From NCBI RefSeq assembly GCF_019635465.1, contig NZ_JAHBZK010000006.1, positions 124,001-188,000 on the forward strand: a stretch of DNA of 64,000 nt. The letters run 5' to 3'. This stretch comes from Hydrogenophaga sp. (lineage in GTDB: Bacteria; Pseudomonadota; Gammaproteobacteria; Burkholderiales; Burkholderiaceae_C). The position numbers and the translations under genes were made by a program. Under the pieces are notes generated by a model. The model had not been told where the DNA came from. It did no database searches and worked only from the letters and a program-made list of their open reading frames with translations. The stretch's first letter is position 1, and every line of letters starts with the position of its first letter. This document shows, piece after piece, positions 51,873-62,381 of this stretch.

Positions 51873-52553
51873 ATGATCCGCCTCGCCCTGTTTGCGCTGC
51901 TGGCGCTGCTGTTGAGCGGCTGCGAAACGCTGCAGAACCAGCCCAAGGTCGATCTGCAGCCGGCGCAGCCCGTGCAGTACGTGCAGAGCGATACCGCCGT
52001 CAACGGCGCCGCCACGCCCAGTGGGGGCCTGTTTCGCGCCGCCACCTACCGCCCGGCCATGGAAGACCCGCGTGCGCGCCTGCCCGGCGACACGGTGACG
52101 ATCCAGATCACCGAACGCGTGACCGCCACGCAAAGCTCCTCGGCCTCGATCGGCCGCAGCGCCGACGCCTCGGCCAGCATCTCCGCCATTCCGCTCTTCA
52201 AGGGCTCGTGGGGCAATGCCACGCTGGGTGCGCAGAGCGACAACAACTTCTCGGGCGACGGCAAGAACCAGTCGAACAACGCCTTCAACGGCTCCATCAC
52301 CGCCACGGTGCAGCAGGTGCTGCCCAACGGCCACCTGGTGGTGGTGGGTGAAAAGCAGATCGGCGTCAACGCCAACGTGGACGTGATGCGCTTCTCCGGC
52401 ACCATCAATCCGCGCGACATCCGCCCGGGCAACGTGGTGCCCTCGACGCAGGTCGCCAACGTGCGCGTGGAATCGCGTAACCGCGGCGCACAAGGCGAAG
52501 CCATGTCAATTGGCTGGCTGGCACGGTTCTTTTTGAGCGTTCTGCCCTTCTGA
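51873..52553 (+). CDS. flgH: Flagellar L-ring lipoprotein FlgH
   Basis: 226 aa from the ATG at 51873 (GAGG upstream; a GTG at 51861 overlaps the flgG stop). Lipoprotein signal LFALLALLLSGC, lipidated Cys17. Conserved DTVTIQITERVTATQSSSASIGRSA and LPNGHLVVVGEKQIGVN. Outer-membrane bushing. Confidence 0.97.
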   Translation: MIRLALFALLALLLSGCETLQNQPKVDLQPAQPVQYVQSDTAVNGAATPSGGLFRAATYRPAMEDPRARLPGDTVTIQITERVTATQSSSASIGRSADASASISAIPLFKGSWGNATLGAQSDNNFSGDGKNQSNNAFNGSITATVQQVLPNGHLVVVGEKQIGVNANVDVMRFSGTINPRDIRPGNVVPSTQVANVRVESRNRGAQGEAMSIGWLARFFLSVLPF

Positions 52554-52573
52554 ACCCGGTCACCATCGCCTGC

Positions 52574-53722
52574 ATGAACCGCTTGTTCCGTCCTGCCATG
52601 TGTATCGACCGATTCCGCCGCCACTTGATGCTCCTGTGTGCTGCCGTCGCAGCATTGCTGGTGCTGCCCGCCGCCGCGCAAAGCATCCGCGTGAAGGAAA
52701 TCGCGGCGGTGCAGGGCGTGCGCAGCAACCCCTTGACCGGCTATGGCCTGGTGGTGGGCCTGGACGGCACCGGTGACCAGACCACGCAGATGCCCTACAC
52801 CGGGCAGAGCCTGGCCAACTTTCTGCAGCAACACGGGCTGACCCTGCCCAGCGGCGCCAACCCGCAGCTCAAGAACGTGGCCGCCGTGCTGGTCACGGCC
52901 GAGCTGCCGCCGTTCGCTCGCCCGGGCCAGCCCATCGACGTGACCGTGTCCTCGATCGGCAACGCCAAGTCGCTGCGCGGCGGCACGCTGATCACCACGC
53001 CCATGCGCGGCGCCGACGGCGAGATCTATGCCTTGGCGCAAGGCAACCTGATGGTGGGTGGCGCCGGTGCCTCGGCCGGTGGCAGCAAGGTGCAGATCAA
53101 CCACCTGAGCGCTGGCCGCATTCCCGGTGGTGGTCAGGTCGAACGCGCGGTGCCGACACCGCTCAACGTGGGCGACACCGTCGACCTTGGCCTCGACAGC
53201 AACGATTTCCAGACCGCCAGTCGCGTGACTGCGGCCATCAACAAGGCCTTTGGCGGCAACGTTGCCAGCGCCATCGATGGCCGCGTGGTGCGCCTGCAGG
53301 CACCCACCGATCCCAGCGAGCGCGTGGCCTTTCTGGCGCGCGTCGAAGAGGTGCGCATCGAATCGAGCGTGCCCACCGCCAAGGTGGTCATCAACGCGCG
53401 CACCGGCTCCATCGTCATGAACCAGGCCGTCACGCTGGGACCGGTGGCCGTGGCGCACGGCAACCTGTCGGTCAGCATCAGCTCCACGCCCGTGGTCAGC
53501 CAGCCCAACGCCTTCTCGGGCGGCGAGACCGTGGTGCGCGAGCAGGCCAACATCCAGATCAGCCAGGACAAGGGTTCGCTCATCCAGATGGGCCCGGCCG
53601 CCAACCTGGCCGACGTCGTCAAGGCACTCAACGCATTGGGCGCCACGCCGCAAGACCTGCTGGCCATCCTGCAGGCCATCAAGGCCTCCGGCGCCTTGAA
53701 CGCCGACCTCGAGGTGATCTGA
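52574..53722 (+). CDS. flgI: Flagellar P-ring protein FlgI
   Basis: 382 aa. Signal peptide ending LPAAAQ, then SIRVKEIAAVQGVRSNPLTGYGLVVGLDGTGDQT and C-terminal NALGATPQDLLAILQAIKASGALNADLEVI. Periplasmic bushing around the rod. The stop shares one base with the flgJ start. Confidence 0.98.
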   Translation: MNRLFRPAMCIDRFRRHLMLLCAAVAALLVLPAAAQSIRVKEIAAVQGVRSNPLTGYGLVVGLDGTGDQTTQMPYTGQSLANFLQQHGLTLPSGANPQLKNVAAVLVTAELPPFARPGQPIDVTVSSIGNAKSLRGGTLITTPMRGADGEIYALAQGNLMVGGAGASAGGSKVQINHLSAGRIPGGGQVERAVPTPLNVGDTVDLGLDSNDFQTASRVTAAINKAFGGNVASAIDGRVVRLQAPTDPSERVAFLARVEEVRIESSVPTAKVVINARTGSIVMNQAVTLGPVAVAHGNLSVSISSTPVVSQPNAFSGGETVVREQANIQISQDKGSLIQMGPAANLADVVKALNALGATPQDLLAILQAIKASGALNADLEVI

Positions 53723-54558
53723 TGTCGGTCAACGCCTTTCAGCCCACCGGCCTGGCCGCCGACCCGACAGCGCTCAACGCGCTCAAAGGCGCTGGCAACG
53801 ACAAGGCCGCGCTGAAGGAGGCTGCCAAACAGTTCGAGGCGCTGTTCATGCGCGAGCTGCTCAAGAGCATGCGCGAGGCCACGGCCAAGAGCGGCCTGTT
53901 CGAGAGCGAGGGCGAGAACCTGGGCACCGATCTGCTCGACCAGCAGTTCTCGGTGCAGCTCTCGGGCCTGCCCGGTGGGCTGTCCGAAGCCATTCAGCGC
54001 CAGCTGGGCGGCAAGCTGAGCGATGGGGGCGCTGCCCTGCCGTCGTCGAGCACGCCCACCACCTTCGAGCGCATCCAGGGCTCGCAACGCCAGGCGGGCT
54101 TTGTCGAGAAACACGCGGCCGCTGCACAGGCAGTGTCGCGCGAGACCGGCATTCCGGCGGCCTTCATGCTGGGCCAGGCCGGGCATGAGAGCGGCTGGGG
54201 CCGCGGTGAGATCCGCAACAGCGACGGCACACCGGCGCACAACCTGTTCGGCATCAAGGCCACCGGCGGCTGGAGCGGCAAGGTGGCCGAAATCACCACC
54301 ACCGAATACGTCGACGGCGAGCCGCGCAAGGTCACGGCGAAGTTCCGCGCCTACGACTCCTACGAAGAATCCTTTCGCGACTACGCACGCCTGATCGGCA
54401 ACAGCCCGCGCTACGAAGGCGTGATGGATCAGCTGCACTCGGTGCAGGGCTTCGCCAAGGGGCTGCAGAACGCCGGCTACGCCACCGACCCGGCCTACGC
54501 GTCCAAGCTCAGCCGCGCGATCAACACCACGCTGTCCTTGCAGCGGGCCCAGGGCTGA
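53722..54558 (+). CDS. flgJ: Rod cap and peptidoglycan hydrolase FlgJ
   Basis: 278 aa. N-terminal rod-scaffold domain (KEAAKQFEALFMRELLKSMREAT) and C-terminal glucosaminidase domain with catalytic Glu156 (MLGQAGHESGWG). Opens a hole in the wall for the rod. Confidence 0.97.
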   Translation: MSVNAFQPTGLAADPTALNALKGAGNDKAALKEAAKQFEALFMRELLKSMREATAKSGLFESEGENLGTDLLDQQFSVQLSGLPGGLSEAIQRQLGGKLSDGGAALPSSSTPTTFERIQGSQRQAGFVEKHAAAAQAVSRETGIPAAFMLGQAGHESGWGRGEIRNSDGTPAHNLFGIKATGGWSGKVAEITTTEYVDGEPRKVTAKFRAYDSYEESFRDYARLIGNSPRYEGVMDQLHSVQGFAKGLQNAGYATDPAYASKLSRAINTTLSLQRAQG

Positions 54559-54570
54559 GGGAGCTGATCC

Positions 54571-56484
54571 ATGTCCTCACTGAACATCGCCACCCGCGCG
54601 CTGACCACCAACATGTCGGCGTTGCAGGTCATTGGCCACAACATCGCCAACGTCAACACCGAGGGCTATTCGCGCCAGACCATCCAGCTGCAGACCGCGG
54701 GTTACCAGTCCACCGGTGGTGGCTACTTCGGCAAAGGCGTCGAGATCGCCACGGTCACGCGCGCCTACAACGAACACCTGACCCGCGAAGCGCGGCTGAC
54801 GGCCTCGGCCGCGGCCGCCGACCAGGCCCGCCTGGAACGGCTGGAGCAGCTCGAATCGCTGTTCCCCATGGGCGAGCAAGGGTTGGGCACGGCGCTCAAC
54901 GACATGCTCAATTCGTGGAGCGACCTGGTGGCCGCACCCAGCAACTCCACCGCGCGTGTGGTGGTGCTCTCACGTGCCGACACGCTGGCCGCGCGCCTGC
55001 GCGACACGGCGGGTCAGATCGACCTGTTGCGCAGCAGCACGCAGCAGCAGGTGGGCGAAGAGGTCAACACGATCAACCGGATCGCGCAAGACCTGGCCAC
55101 CGTCAACCGCAAGATCATCGAAACCGCGGGCGGTTCACACACGCCCAACGACCTGTACGACCAGCGCGATCAGCTGCTGCGCGACCTGAGCCAGTACGTG
55201 CAGATCAGCATGGTGCCGGGCGAAGGGGGCACAGCCTCGGTGTTTGTGGGTGGCAGCCAGCCGCTGGTGCTGGGTACGCAGGCCGCCAAGCTGGCGGTCG
55301 AGCGCGATCCGATGGACACGTCCAGGATCAACGTGCTGTTTCAGCAAGGCGGCATGAGCACCACGCTGGACACCGCCAGCCTGGGCAGCGGCGAGTTGGT
55401 GGGCACGCTGCGCTTCCTCAACGAAGACCTGGCCTCGATCCAGAACCAGCTCGGCCGCATCGCGCTGGCCACCTCGACCATCGTCAACGAACAACACCGA
55501 CTGGGCGTGGACCTCACCGGCGCACAAGGCGGCGACTTCTTCACACCGTTTGCACCCGCCGCCGGCATCGCCTCGCCCGCCAACAGCGGCAACGCTGCGG
55601 TGAGCGCGGCCGTCACCAACCCCAATGCACTGGTCGCCTCCGACTACGAGCTGCGCGTCGAGGCCGCGGGCTTCAGCGTGGTGCGCCTGTCCGACGGCGC
55701 CACCACCAGCCTGGCCACGCTGCCGGCCGAGGTGGATGGCCTGACCTTCCAGATCGACAGCGGCGCGGCCAACACCGGCGACCGCTTCCGCATCCGCCCC
55801 TACGAGGCCGCCGCGCGCAACCTGCAGATGGCGATCAGCTCGCCGCAGAGCCTGGCCGTGGCCAGTCCGGTGCTGGTCACACCCGGCACGGCCAATTCGG
55901 GCAGCCTCGCCGTCGAGAACATCTACGCGGTCGATGCCTCGGCCAACCTGACCGACCCGGTCACCATCACCTTCAACGCCGACGGCACCTACAGCGCCAC
56001 CGGCCTGGGCCCGGGCAACCCGGCCCCCGACAACCCGGGCCCGCCCGCCAGCTACAACTTCACGCCCGGCAAGCCCATCGTGCTCAATGGCTGGAGCCTG
56101 ACCCTGCGCGGCAGCCCCACCGCGGGCGACACCTTCGACGTCGGCGCATCGCCCACCACCGCCATCTCGCAGAACGCGGGCAACGCCAACGCCATGCTGG
56201 CCTTGCGCGGCATCGCCACCTTCGATGGCGTGGCCTTGTCCGAAGGCTATGTGAGCTTGTTCTCCGATATCGGCACGCGGGTGCAGAGCGCCGAGTTCTC
56301 GGCCCAGTTCACGCAAAACATTGCGGCCACCGCCGAGCAGGCGCGCTCCAACGTGTCGGGCGTCAACCTGGACGAAGAGGCGGCGCGGCTGCTGCAGTTC
56401 CAGCAGGCCTACCAGGCTTCGGCGAAGTTCCTGCAGATCGCCCAGAGCACCTTCGACAGTCTGTTGCAGACCGTCGGTCGATGA
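54571..56484 (+). CDS. flgK: Hook-filament junction protein FlgK
   Basis: 637 aa. N-terminal IATRALTTNMSALQVIGHNIANVNTEGYSRQTIQLQT and C-terminal ARSNVSGVNLDEEAARLLQFQQAYQASAKFLQIAQSTFDSLLQ. Large variable middle (about 340-520) is typical. GGGAG precedes the ATG. Confidence 0.97.
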   Translation: MSSLNIATRALTTNMSALQVIGHNIANVNTEGYSRQTIQLQTAGYQSTGGGYFGKGVEIATVTRAYNEHLTREARLTASAAAADQARLERLEQLESLFPMGEQGLGTALNDMLNSWSDLVAAPSNSTARVVVLSRADTLAARLRDTAGQIDLLRSSTQQQVGEEVNTINRIAQDLATVNRKIIETAGGSHTPNDLYDQRDQLLRDLSQYVQISMVPGEGGTASVFVGGSQPLVLGTQAAKLAVERDPMDTSRINVLFQQGGMSTTLDTASLGSGELVGTLRFLNEDLASIQNQLGRIALATSTIVNEQHRLGVDLTGAQGGDFFTPFAPAAGIASPANSGNAAVSAAVTNPNALVASDYELRVEAAGFSVVRLSDGATTSLATLPAEVDGLTFQIDSGAANTGDRFRIRPYEAAARNLQMAISSPQSLAVASPVLVTPGTANSGSLAVENIYAVDASANLTDPVTITFNADGTYSATGLGPGNPAPDNPGPPASYNFTPGKPIVLNGWSLTLRGSPTAGDTFDVGASPTTAISQNAGNANAMLALRGIATFDGVALSEGYVSLFSDIGTRVQSAEFSAQFTQNIAATAEQARSNVSGVNLDEEAARLLQFQQAYQASAKFLQIAQSTFDSLLQTVGR

Positions 56485-56535
56485 CGCACCGAACCTGTGC
56501 ACATGATCGCGCCGCACCGCCGATGAAGGATTGAT

Positions 56536-57756
56536 ATGAGCTTTCGCATCGCCACCGCCAACCAGTTCGACCGCACCGTGTTCCAGCTCGGTGTGCGCCA
56601 GAGCGAACTCGCCACGCAGCAAGAGCGCCTGGCCACCGGCAAGCGCGTGATGAAGGCCAGCGACGACCCGGTGGCGGCCACACTGGCCGAAGCCTCGCGC
56701 AACCGCGCCTCGCGCCTGGAGGCCGATCTGCGTGCGCTGCAAGCCTCGCGCACCAGCCTGCAGCAGGCCGAGTCGGGGCTGGCCGAGTCCAGCGACCTGA
56801 TGATCAAGGTGCGCGAGCTGATGGTCTCGGCCGGCAACGGCTCCTACACCGACAGCGAGCGCGCCGATATTGCGCGCCAGCTTGAAGGCCTGCGCGAGCA
56901 ACTGCTGGCCGTGGCCAACCGCACCGACAGCAACGGCCGAACGCTGTATGGCGGCCTGGGTGGCGCGTCCGTGCCGTTCGTGGATCTCTACGGCCCCAGC
57001 GGCAGCGGCGTGACCTTTCAGGGTCTGCGTGGCCAGCCGGCGCCGGGCGACACCAGCCTGCCGCAGACGCTGGACGGCGAGGCCATCTGGATGAAGGTGC
57101 CGGCCGGCAACGGCAGCTTCACGCTCACCGTGCCCAACAACAACGGCGGCAACGTCAGTACCAGCGCGGGCGAGGTCATCGACGCCACCCTGACCACCGG
57201 CAACGACTACCGCATCGACTTCTCGGTGGTGGCTGGCACGACCCAGTACACGCTGACCAACGTCACCACCGGCACGCCGGTGGCGGGCCACGTCGGGGTG
57301 CCGTACCAGAACGGCGGCACCATCCAGTTCGACGGGGTGAGCATCACCCTCAACGGTGCGCCGGCCAACGGCGACCGCGTGGACATGACCGCCAACACCG
57401 GCCCGACCGACGTCTTCACCGTGGTGCAGAACGCCATCGACGCACTGCGCTTCGACGGCCCCGGCGAAGCGGGCTACCGACAACAGGAACTGGCGCGCGC
57501 CATGACCGAGATCGACAACGCCCACGACCGTGTGCTGCTGGCGCGGGGTCGTGTGGGCGAGTGGCTCAACCGCGCCGATGCGCAGGAGCAGCTCATGAGC
57601 GATCGACAGGTCGACCTTGAGGTGGAACAGTCCAACCTCACCGACCTCGACATGGTCAAGGGCATCTCCGACTTCCAGAAGCAACAGACCGCCCTGGAGG
57701 CCGCGATCAAGTCGTATGCCCAGGTGCAGCGCCTGTCGCTGTTCAACCAGATCTGA
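56536..57756 (+). CDS. flgL: Hook-filament junction protein FlgL
   Basis: 406 aa. N-terminal flagellin-like FRIATANQFDRTVFQLGVRQSELATQQERLATGKRVMKASDDPVAATL and C-terminal ESNLTDLDMVKGI-type helix (read as QSNLTDLDMVKGISDFQKQQTAL). GAAGGA before the ATG. Confidence 0.96.
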   Translation: MSFRIATANQFDRTVFQLGVRQSELATQQERLATGKRVMKASDDPVAATLAEASRNRASRLEADLRALQASRTSLQQAESGLAESSDLMIKVRELMVSAGNGSYTDSERADIARQLEGLREQLLAVANRTDSNGRTLYGGLGGASVPFVDLYGPSGSGVTFQGLRGQPAPGDTSLPQTLDGEAIWMKVPAGNGSFTLTVPNNNGGNVSTSAGEVIDATLTTGNDYRIDFSVVAGTTQYTLTNVTTGTPVAGHVGVPYQNGGTIQFDGVSITLNGAPANGDRVDMTANTGPTDVFTVVQNAIDALRFDGPGEAGYRQQELARAMTEIDNAHDRVLLARGRVGEWLNRADAQEQLMSDRQVDLEVEQSNLTDLDMVKGISDFQKQQTALEAAIKSYAQVQRLSLFNQI

Positions 57757-57765
57757 TTTCGCCAC

Positions 57766-58971
57766 ATGCTGCCGCCCGCCCACACCGTTCTGGACAGCGT
57801 TGCCATGGCGTATGTGCCGCTGTGGAACCGCGAGCGCGAGCTGGCGGGGGTGCGCCTGTGCGTGCGCGCCATCCACCCCGAGGGTGTGGACGCCAATCAC
57901 CTGCTGCGCGCCATCGGCGAGGACTGGCCCGAGGCTGCACCGCCTTTGCTGCTGTCGCTGCAGACGCCGCGGCTGCAACAGCAGGCGCTGGCCTGCCCGC
58001 CGATCCACAACACCTGGCTGGAAATGCCGGCTTCGCTGTTCACCTCGCAAGAGACACTGGCGCGCCTGTCCATTGCCCAGCGCAAGGGCCACCACCTGGT
58101 GCGCGCCGGTGCGCTGGCGAAGTTGCGAGGCCTGCCCACGCCGGGCGTCAACCACCGCAACCTGCTCAGCGTGGCCCCCGAAGACCGGTTCGATGCATTG
58201 CCCGGCCAGATGGTCGAGGGCATCACCACACAGGACGGGGTTCGCCATGCCCTTGACGCAGCGAACGTGTCGGCCGTGGCCGGCTGGCCGGTGGCGGATG
58301 TGCTGCGCAACCACCGTGGCGCGCCGCTGCAATACGACCGCCGGGTTGTGCACCAGGTGCTGGAAGTCATCGACGACGAGGAGTGCTCGATCGAATACCT
58401 GGAGCGGCTGGTGCGCCAGGACCCGGTGCTGGTCTACCGCATCCTCATGATGGTCAACTCGGCCGCGTACGGCTTGCGCCGCGAAGTCGGCTCGCTGCGC
58501 CACGCGCTGATGGTGCTGGGCTTTCGCGAACTGGGCCGCTGGCTGGTCGAGCAACTGCCCGAGATCGAACCCGACGCCGACCTGCAACCGGTGCGCTTCG
58601 GCATGGTGATGCGCTCGCGCCTGGCGCAGCACCTGCTGGCCAGTGGCTCCGACGACATCCTGCGGGCCGAGGTCTACAACACCGCACTCCTGGCCCAGCT
58701 CGACGTGATGCTGCACCAGCCCTTGTCGGAACTGCTAGGCAAGCTGCCCCTGCCCGCACGCATGACCGATGCCCTGCTGCGCCACGACGGGCCGTACTTC
58801 GGCCTGCTCGACCTGGCCCGCCATATGGGCGACCCGGACAAGCTCGACCGCATGGAAACGCTGTGCCAGCGCCATGAGATGACGCTGGAGCAGGTCAACC
58901 GCGCGCTGCTGCGCATGCTGGCCACCAGCCGGCTGCACGCCAGCCGGCGTTCGGAGCGGCTGACCTTCTGA
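57766..58971 (+). CDS. HDOD-domain protein with degenerate EAL N-terminus
   Basis: 401 aa. The N-terminal half has the outline of an EAL domain but lacks EAL and other catalytic residues; the C-terminal half is an HDOD domain ([71 protein letters not shown]). This is the YuxH/CdgJ architecture of proteins that influence motility through protein contacts. It begins 9 bp after flgL and probably belongs to the flgFGHIJKL transcript. Confidence 0.85.
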   Translation: MLPPAHTVLDSVAMAYVPLWNRERELAGVRLCVRAIHPEGVDANHLLRAIGEDWPEAAPPLLLSLQTPRLQQQALACPPIHNTWLEMPASLFTSQETLARLSIAQRKGHHLVRAGALAKLRGLPTPGVNHRNLLSVAPEDRFDALPGQMVEGITTQDGVRHALDAANVSAVAGWPVADVLRNHRGAPLQYDRRVVHQVLEVIDDEECSIEYLERLVRQDPVLVYRILMMVNSAAYGLRREVGSLRHALMVLGFRELGRWLVEQLPEIEPDADLQPVRFGMVMRSRLAQHLLASGSDDILRAEVYNTALLAQLDVMLHQPLSELLGKLPLPARMTDALLRHDGPYFGLLDLARHMGDPDKLDRMETLCQRHEMTLEQVNRALLRMLATSRLHASRRSERLTF

Positions 58972-59009
58972 CACCGCTTGGGCGGCCGACTGGGCGTAGC
59001 ATCGCGCCC

Positions 59010-59729
59010 ATGCCCGAGTCCTCCAAACACTCCCGCGCCCTGGTGCTGTTTTCCGGCGGCCAGGATTCGACCACCTGCCTGGCGCAGGCGCTCACCCGCT
59101 TCGATCACGTCGAGACCGTCGGCTTCGACTACGGCCAGCGCCACCGCGTGGAGCTGGACGCGCGCCGGGTGGTGCGGCGCGAGCTGAGCGAACGCTTTCC
59201 CGCCTGGGCGGCCAAGCTGGGCGACGACCACACGCTGGACCTGTCGGTGCTGGGTGCGCTGTCAGAAACCTCGCTCACCCGCGACATGGCGTACCGCATG
59301 GAGGCCAATGGGCTGCCCAACACCTTCGTGCCGGGTCGCAACCTCGTGTTCCTCACCATGGCGGGCGCGCTGGCCTACCGGCGCGGCCTGTCTGTGATCG
59401 TGGCCGGCGTGTGCGAGACCGACTTCTCCGGTTACCCCGATTGCCGCGACGACACCATGAAGGCCATGCAACTGGCCTTGTCACTGGGCATGGATACGCG
59501 GCTGCTGATCGACACACCCCTGATGTGGATCGACAAGGCCGACACCTGGCGCCTGGCGCAGACCCTGGGGGGCGAGGCGCTGGTCGACCTGATCGTCGAG
59601 CACACCCACACCTGCTACCGCGGCGACCGCGAGCACCGCCACGACTGGGGCTGGGGCTGCGGCAAATGCCCGGCCTGCCTCTTGCGCGAGCGCGGCTGGG
59701 CGGCCTTTCGCAAGGGGGCGTGGAATTGA
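59010..59729 (+). CDS. queC: 7-cyano-7-deazaguanine (preQ0) synthase QueC
   Basis: 239 aa. ATP-pyrophosphatase loop SGGQDSTT (15-22), FDYGQRH, and the C-terminal zinc motif [14 protein letters not shown] with a fourth Cys (HTCYRG). Makes preQ0 for queuosine. No other que gene is in the window. Overlaps the following gene. Confidence 0.97.
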   Translation: MPESSKHSRALVLFSGGQDSTTCLAQALTRFDHVETVGFDYGQRHRVELDARRVVRRELSERFPAWAAKLGDDHTLDLSVLGALSETSLTRDMAYRMEANGLPNTFVPGRNLVFLTMAGALAYRRGLSVIVAGVCETDFSGYPDCRDDTMKAMQLALSLGMDTRLLIDTPLMWIDKADTWRLAQTLGGEALVDLIVEHTHTCYRGDREHRHDWGWGCGKCPACLLRERGWAAFRKGAWN

Positions 59730-60208
59730 ACATCCGCCCCGACGATCTTCACGGCCTTGAAATTCAAACCCTGCTGCAGGAGCACCTGAGCCACATGCGG
59801 GCCATCTCGCCTCCCGACAGCGTGCACGCGCTCGACCTGGCGCGCCTGCGGCGGCCCGACATCCGCTTCTGGACGGCCTGGAACGGCAACGACCTGTTGG
59901 GCTGTGGTGCCCTCAAGCGCCTGGGTGAGCACGACGGCGAGATCAAGTCGATGCGCACCGCCGCGCGTCACCAGCGCCGCGGTGTGGGGCGCGCCGTGCT
60001 GAGCCACATCGTGGCCCACGCGCAGGCCGACGGCGTGCAACGCCTTTGGCTGGAGACCGGATCGACCGATCACTTCGCGCCGGCCCGTCGCCTGTACGCC
60101 GAGTACGGCTTTCAGCCTTGTGGCCCGTTTGCCGACTACCGCGAGGACCCGCACAGTGCGTTCATGCGGCTTGACCTCCGGCCTCTGACCCCGGCGAAAC
60201 ATGCGTGA
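59726..60208 (+). CDS. GNAT-family N-acetyltransferase
   Basis: 160 aa. Motif [27 protein letters not shown] (R-R-G-V-G-R), then [45 protein letters not shown], the PhnO/YafP-like group. Start is a TTG at 59726 overlapping the queC stop; an in-frame GTG at 59720 is possible. Confidence 0.87.
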   Translation: MNIRPDDLHGLEIQTLLQEHLSHMRAISPPDSVHALDLARLRRPDIRFWTAWNGNDLLGCGALKRLGEHDGEIKSMRTAARHQRRGVGRAVLSHIVAHAQADGVQRLWLETGSTDHFAPARRLYAEYGFQPCGPFADYREDPHSAFMRLDLRPLTPAKHA

Positions 60209-60608
60209 CGATCGGGTGCGGTTCCTGATATTCGGCTTCCTGCCGGCCTTGAATGTGGTGGCCTTGTTCGTCGCCAGCATTTTTGTGGCCACCAGCGGGC
60301 GCAGCGGCTCGGGCGCCGCGCTGGCGGTGGTGTTGCTGTCGATCCTGGTGTCGCTGGCGGCGGTGGTCCACGCTGGCGTGCGGCGCGCGCGCGACCTGGG
60401 TTGGTCGGGCACCACCACCGTGGTGGTGATCGGCCTGTGCATCGTGGTGATGCCGCTGGTGCCCGTGCTGCTGCTGTGGTTGCTGCTCGCACCGGGGCAG
60501 CCCGCGACCGAAGTGCCGCAGCCGACCAGCCTCAACCGCTGGCTGGCGTGGGTGCTGGTGCTGGGTGCTCCCTGGATGCTGACCCTGGTGGCGCGCTCAC
60601 TGGGCTGA
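60201..60608 (+). CDS. Small membrane protein (DUF805-like)
   Basis: 135 aa with about four hydrophobic helices. GVRRARDLGWSGTT resembles the DUF805 signature (R-x-R-D-x-G-x-S). Overlaps the GNAT gene by 8 bp and is convergent with the ABC transporter gene (12-bp tail overlap). Confidence 0.7.
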   Translation: MRDDRVRFLIFGFLPALNVVALFVASIFVATSGRSGSGAALAVVLLSILVSLAAVVHAGVRRARDLGWSGTTTVVVIGLCIVVMPLVPVLLLWLLLAPGQPATEVPQPTSLNRWLAWVLVLGAPWMLTLVARSLG

Positions 60609-62381
60609 GTCGACCGCCTGCACCTGGTGGCGCGGACCGTTGGCTGCGCCCGGTACCAGGTCCCATTGCCGGGCGTGGAACGCGGCCACCGATGGGCGAT
60701 GCGCGATCGAGATCAGCGCGCCATTCTGTTCGCGCACGCGCTCGCGCAGACGCGCGTACAGCTCAGCCTCGGCCGACTCGTCCAGCGCACTGGTGGCCTC
60801 GTCCACGAACAGCCAGCGCGGCTGCTTGAGCAGCGCGCGGGCGATGGCCAGGCGCTGTTGTTCGCCGCCCGAGAGCTTCTGGCCCCAGGCATCGTGTTCG
60901 TCCAGCCGGTGCACAAGGTCGGGCAGCAAGGCGTCGCGCAGGGCCTGCTGCAGATCGGCGTCGCTGTGCGCATCGGCGGGCTGCGGGTAGGCGAGCGCGT
61001 CGCGCAGGCTGCCGTTGGGGAAGTAGGGCCGCTGCGGCAGGAACATGGCGCGCGTGCCGAAGTCGGTGGGCAGGCGCAATCGGCGCAGCACCCAGGGCCA
61101 GATGCCCGCCAGGCCACGGAACAGCGTGGACTTGCCGCTGCCCGACGGGCCCTTGAGCAGCACTGTGTCGCCGGGGGCCACGCGCAGGCCGTGCGCCGCC
61201 AGCAAGGGTGTGCCGCCGGGCAGCGCCAGCTCCAGGTCGTCGATGGCGATGGCGTCGTCGGCCGCGACCTCGCCGGCGTGCGTGGTGCGCTCGCTGGGCA
61301 GTGCGGCGAAGCTTTCCTCGAAGCTGGTGATCCGGTCGGTGGTGGCGCGCCAGGCGGCCAGGCTGCTGTAGTTGTCGACGAACCAGGAGAGCGAGTCCTG
61401 CACGCGCCCGAAGGCCGAGGCGATCTGCATCAGCTCACCCAGCTGGATGGCGCCGCTGAAAAAGCGGGGCGCGGCCACGATGAACGGGAACACCACGGCG
61501 GCCTGACCAAAGCCCGCGGTGAACCAGGTCAGGCGCTTTTGCGCGTTGATGAGCTTGAGGTAGTTGGCCAGCACATCGGCAAAGCGCAGGCCGAGCTGGC
61601 GGCGCTCCACCGGTTCGCCTTTGTCCAGCGCGATCGACTCGCTGTATTCGCGCACCCGCACCAGGTGGTGGCGGTAGTCGGCTTCGTAGCGCTGCTGCTG
61701 GAAGTTCAGCGCGATCTGCGGCCGCCCGATGTAGTGCGTGGCCACGCTGCCAAGCACACAGTAGATGACGGCCATCCAGACCATGAAGCCCGGGATGTCG
61801 TAGGACTGGCCCTGGAAGCTGAAGCCGAAGCTGCCGGACAGCGTCCAGAGAATGCCCACGAAGCTGACCAGCGTGACCACCGCGTTGAGCAGCCCCATGG
61901 ACAGACCCACGGTGTAGCTGGTGAAGAGGTTCATGTCCTCGGCCAGGCGCTGGTCGGGGTTGTCGGGTGGGGCGTTTTCGCCGCGGGCGTAGCGCGCCAG
62001 TTCCATCTGATAGAAGCGCTGGTTGCTCAGCCAGCGGTCCATGTAATGGCGTGTCATCCACGAGCGCCAGCGCATCTCAAGCAGTTGGGTCAGGTAGAAG
62101 CGGTAGACCGCGATGACGATGAAGCCGAAGGCCAGGTAGGTGAAGCGCCCCAGCTCGCGCCAGAAGACGGCGGCGTCCTTGTTCTGCAGCGCGTCGTAGA
62201 ACACCCGGTTCCACTCGTTGAGCAGCACCAGCATGTAGACCGCGGCCAGGTTGAGCACCACGATGGCGGCGAACAGGGTGCGCGCCTTCCATTTCTCGTC
62301 GGACGAGAAATAGGGGGTCGAGAGTCGCCAGGCCTTGCCGGCGAATTCGCGGAAGGCCTGGAGTTTGCTGGGTGGGTTCAT
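60597..62381 (-). CDS. SbmA/BacA-like ABC transporter (fused permease-ATPase, YddA type)
   Basis: 594 aa. Six membrane helices in the first 330 residues with the SbmA/BacA pattern (WRSWMTRHYMDRWLSNQRFYQ; NPDQRLAEDMNLF), then an ABC ATPase: Walker A GPSGSGKST, signature LSGGEQQRLAIARALL, Walker B WLFVDEATSALDE. Relatives import peptides or vitamin B12-like compounds. The start overlaps the 5'-nucleotidase stop (ATGA). Confidence 0.92.
   Translation of the reverse strand: MNPPSKLQAFREFAGKAWRLSTPYFSSDEKWKARTLFAAIVVLNLAAVYMLVLLNEWNRVFYDALQNKDAAVFWRELGRFTYLAFGFIVIAVYRFYLTQLLEMRWRSWMTRHYMDRWLSNQRFYQMELARYARGENAPPDNPDQRLAEDMNLFTSYTVGLSMGLLNAVVTLVSFVGILWTLSGSFGFSFQGQSYDIPGFMVWMAVIYCVLGSVATHYIGRPQIALNFQQQRYEADYRHHLVRVREYSESIALDKGEPVERRQLGLRFADVLANYLKLINAQKRLTWFTAGFGQAAVVFPFIVAAPRFFSGAIQLGELMQIASAFGRVQDSLSWFVDNYSSLAAWRATTDRITSFEESFAALPSERTTHAGEVAADDAIAIDDLELALPGGTPLLAAHGLRVAPGDTVLLKGPSGSGKSTLFRGLAGIWPWVLRRLRLPTDFGTRAMFLPQRPYFPNGSLRDALAYPQPADAHSDADLQQALRDALLPDLVHRLDEHDAWGQKLSGGEQQRLAIARALLKQPRWLFVDEATSALDESAEAELYARLRERVREQNGALISIAHRPSVAAFHARQWDLVPGAANGPRHQVQAVDSAQ

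Noticed and set aside
55135-58716. A minus-strand reading frame of about 1190 codons opposite flgK, flgL and the HDOD gene
   Set aside because: Same antisense artefact of high third-position GC; it spans several intergenic gaps and has no recognisable domain.
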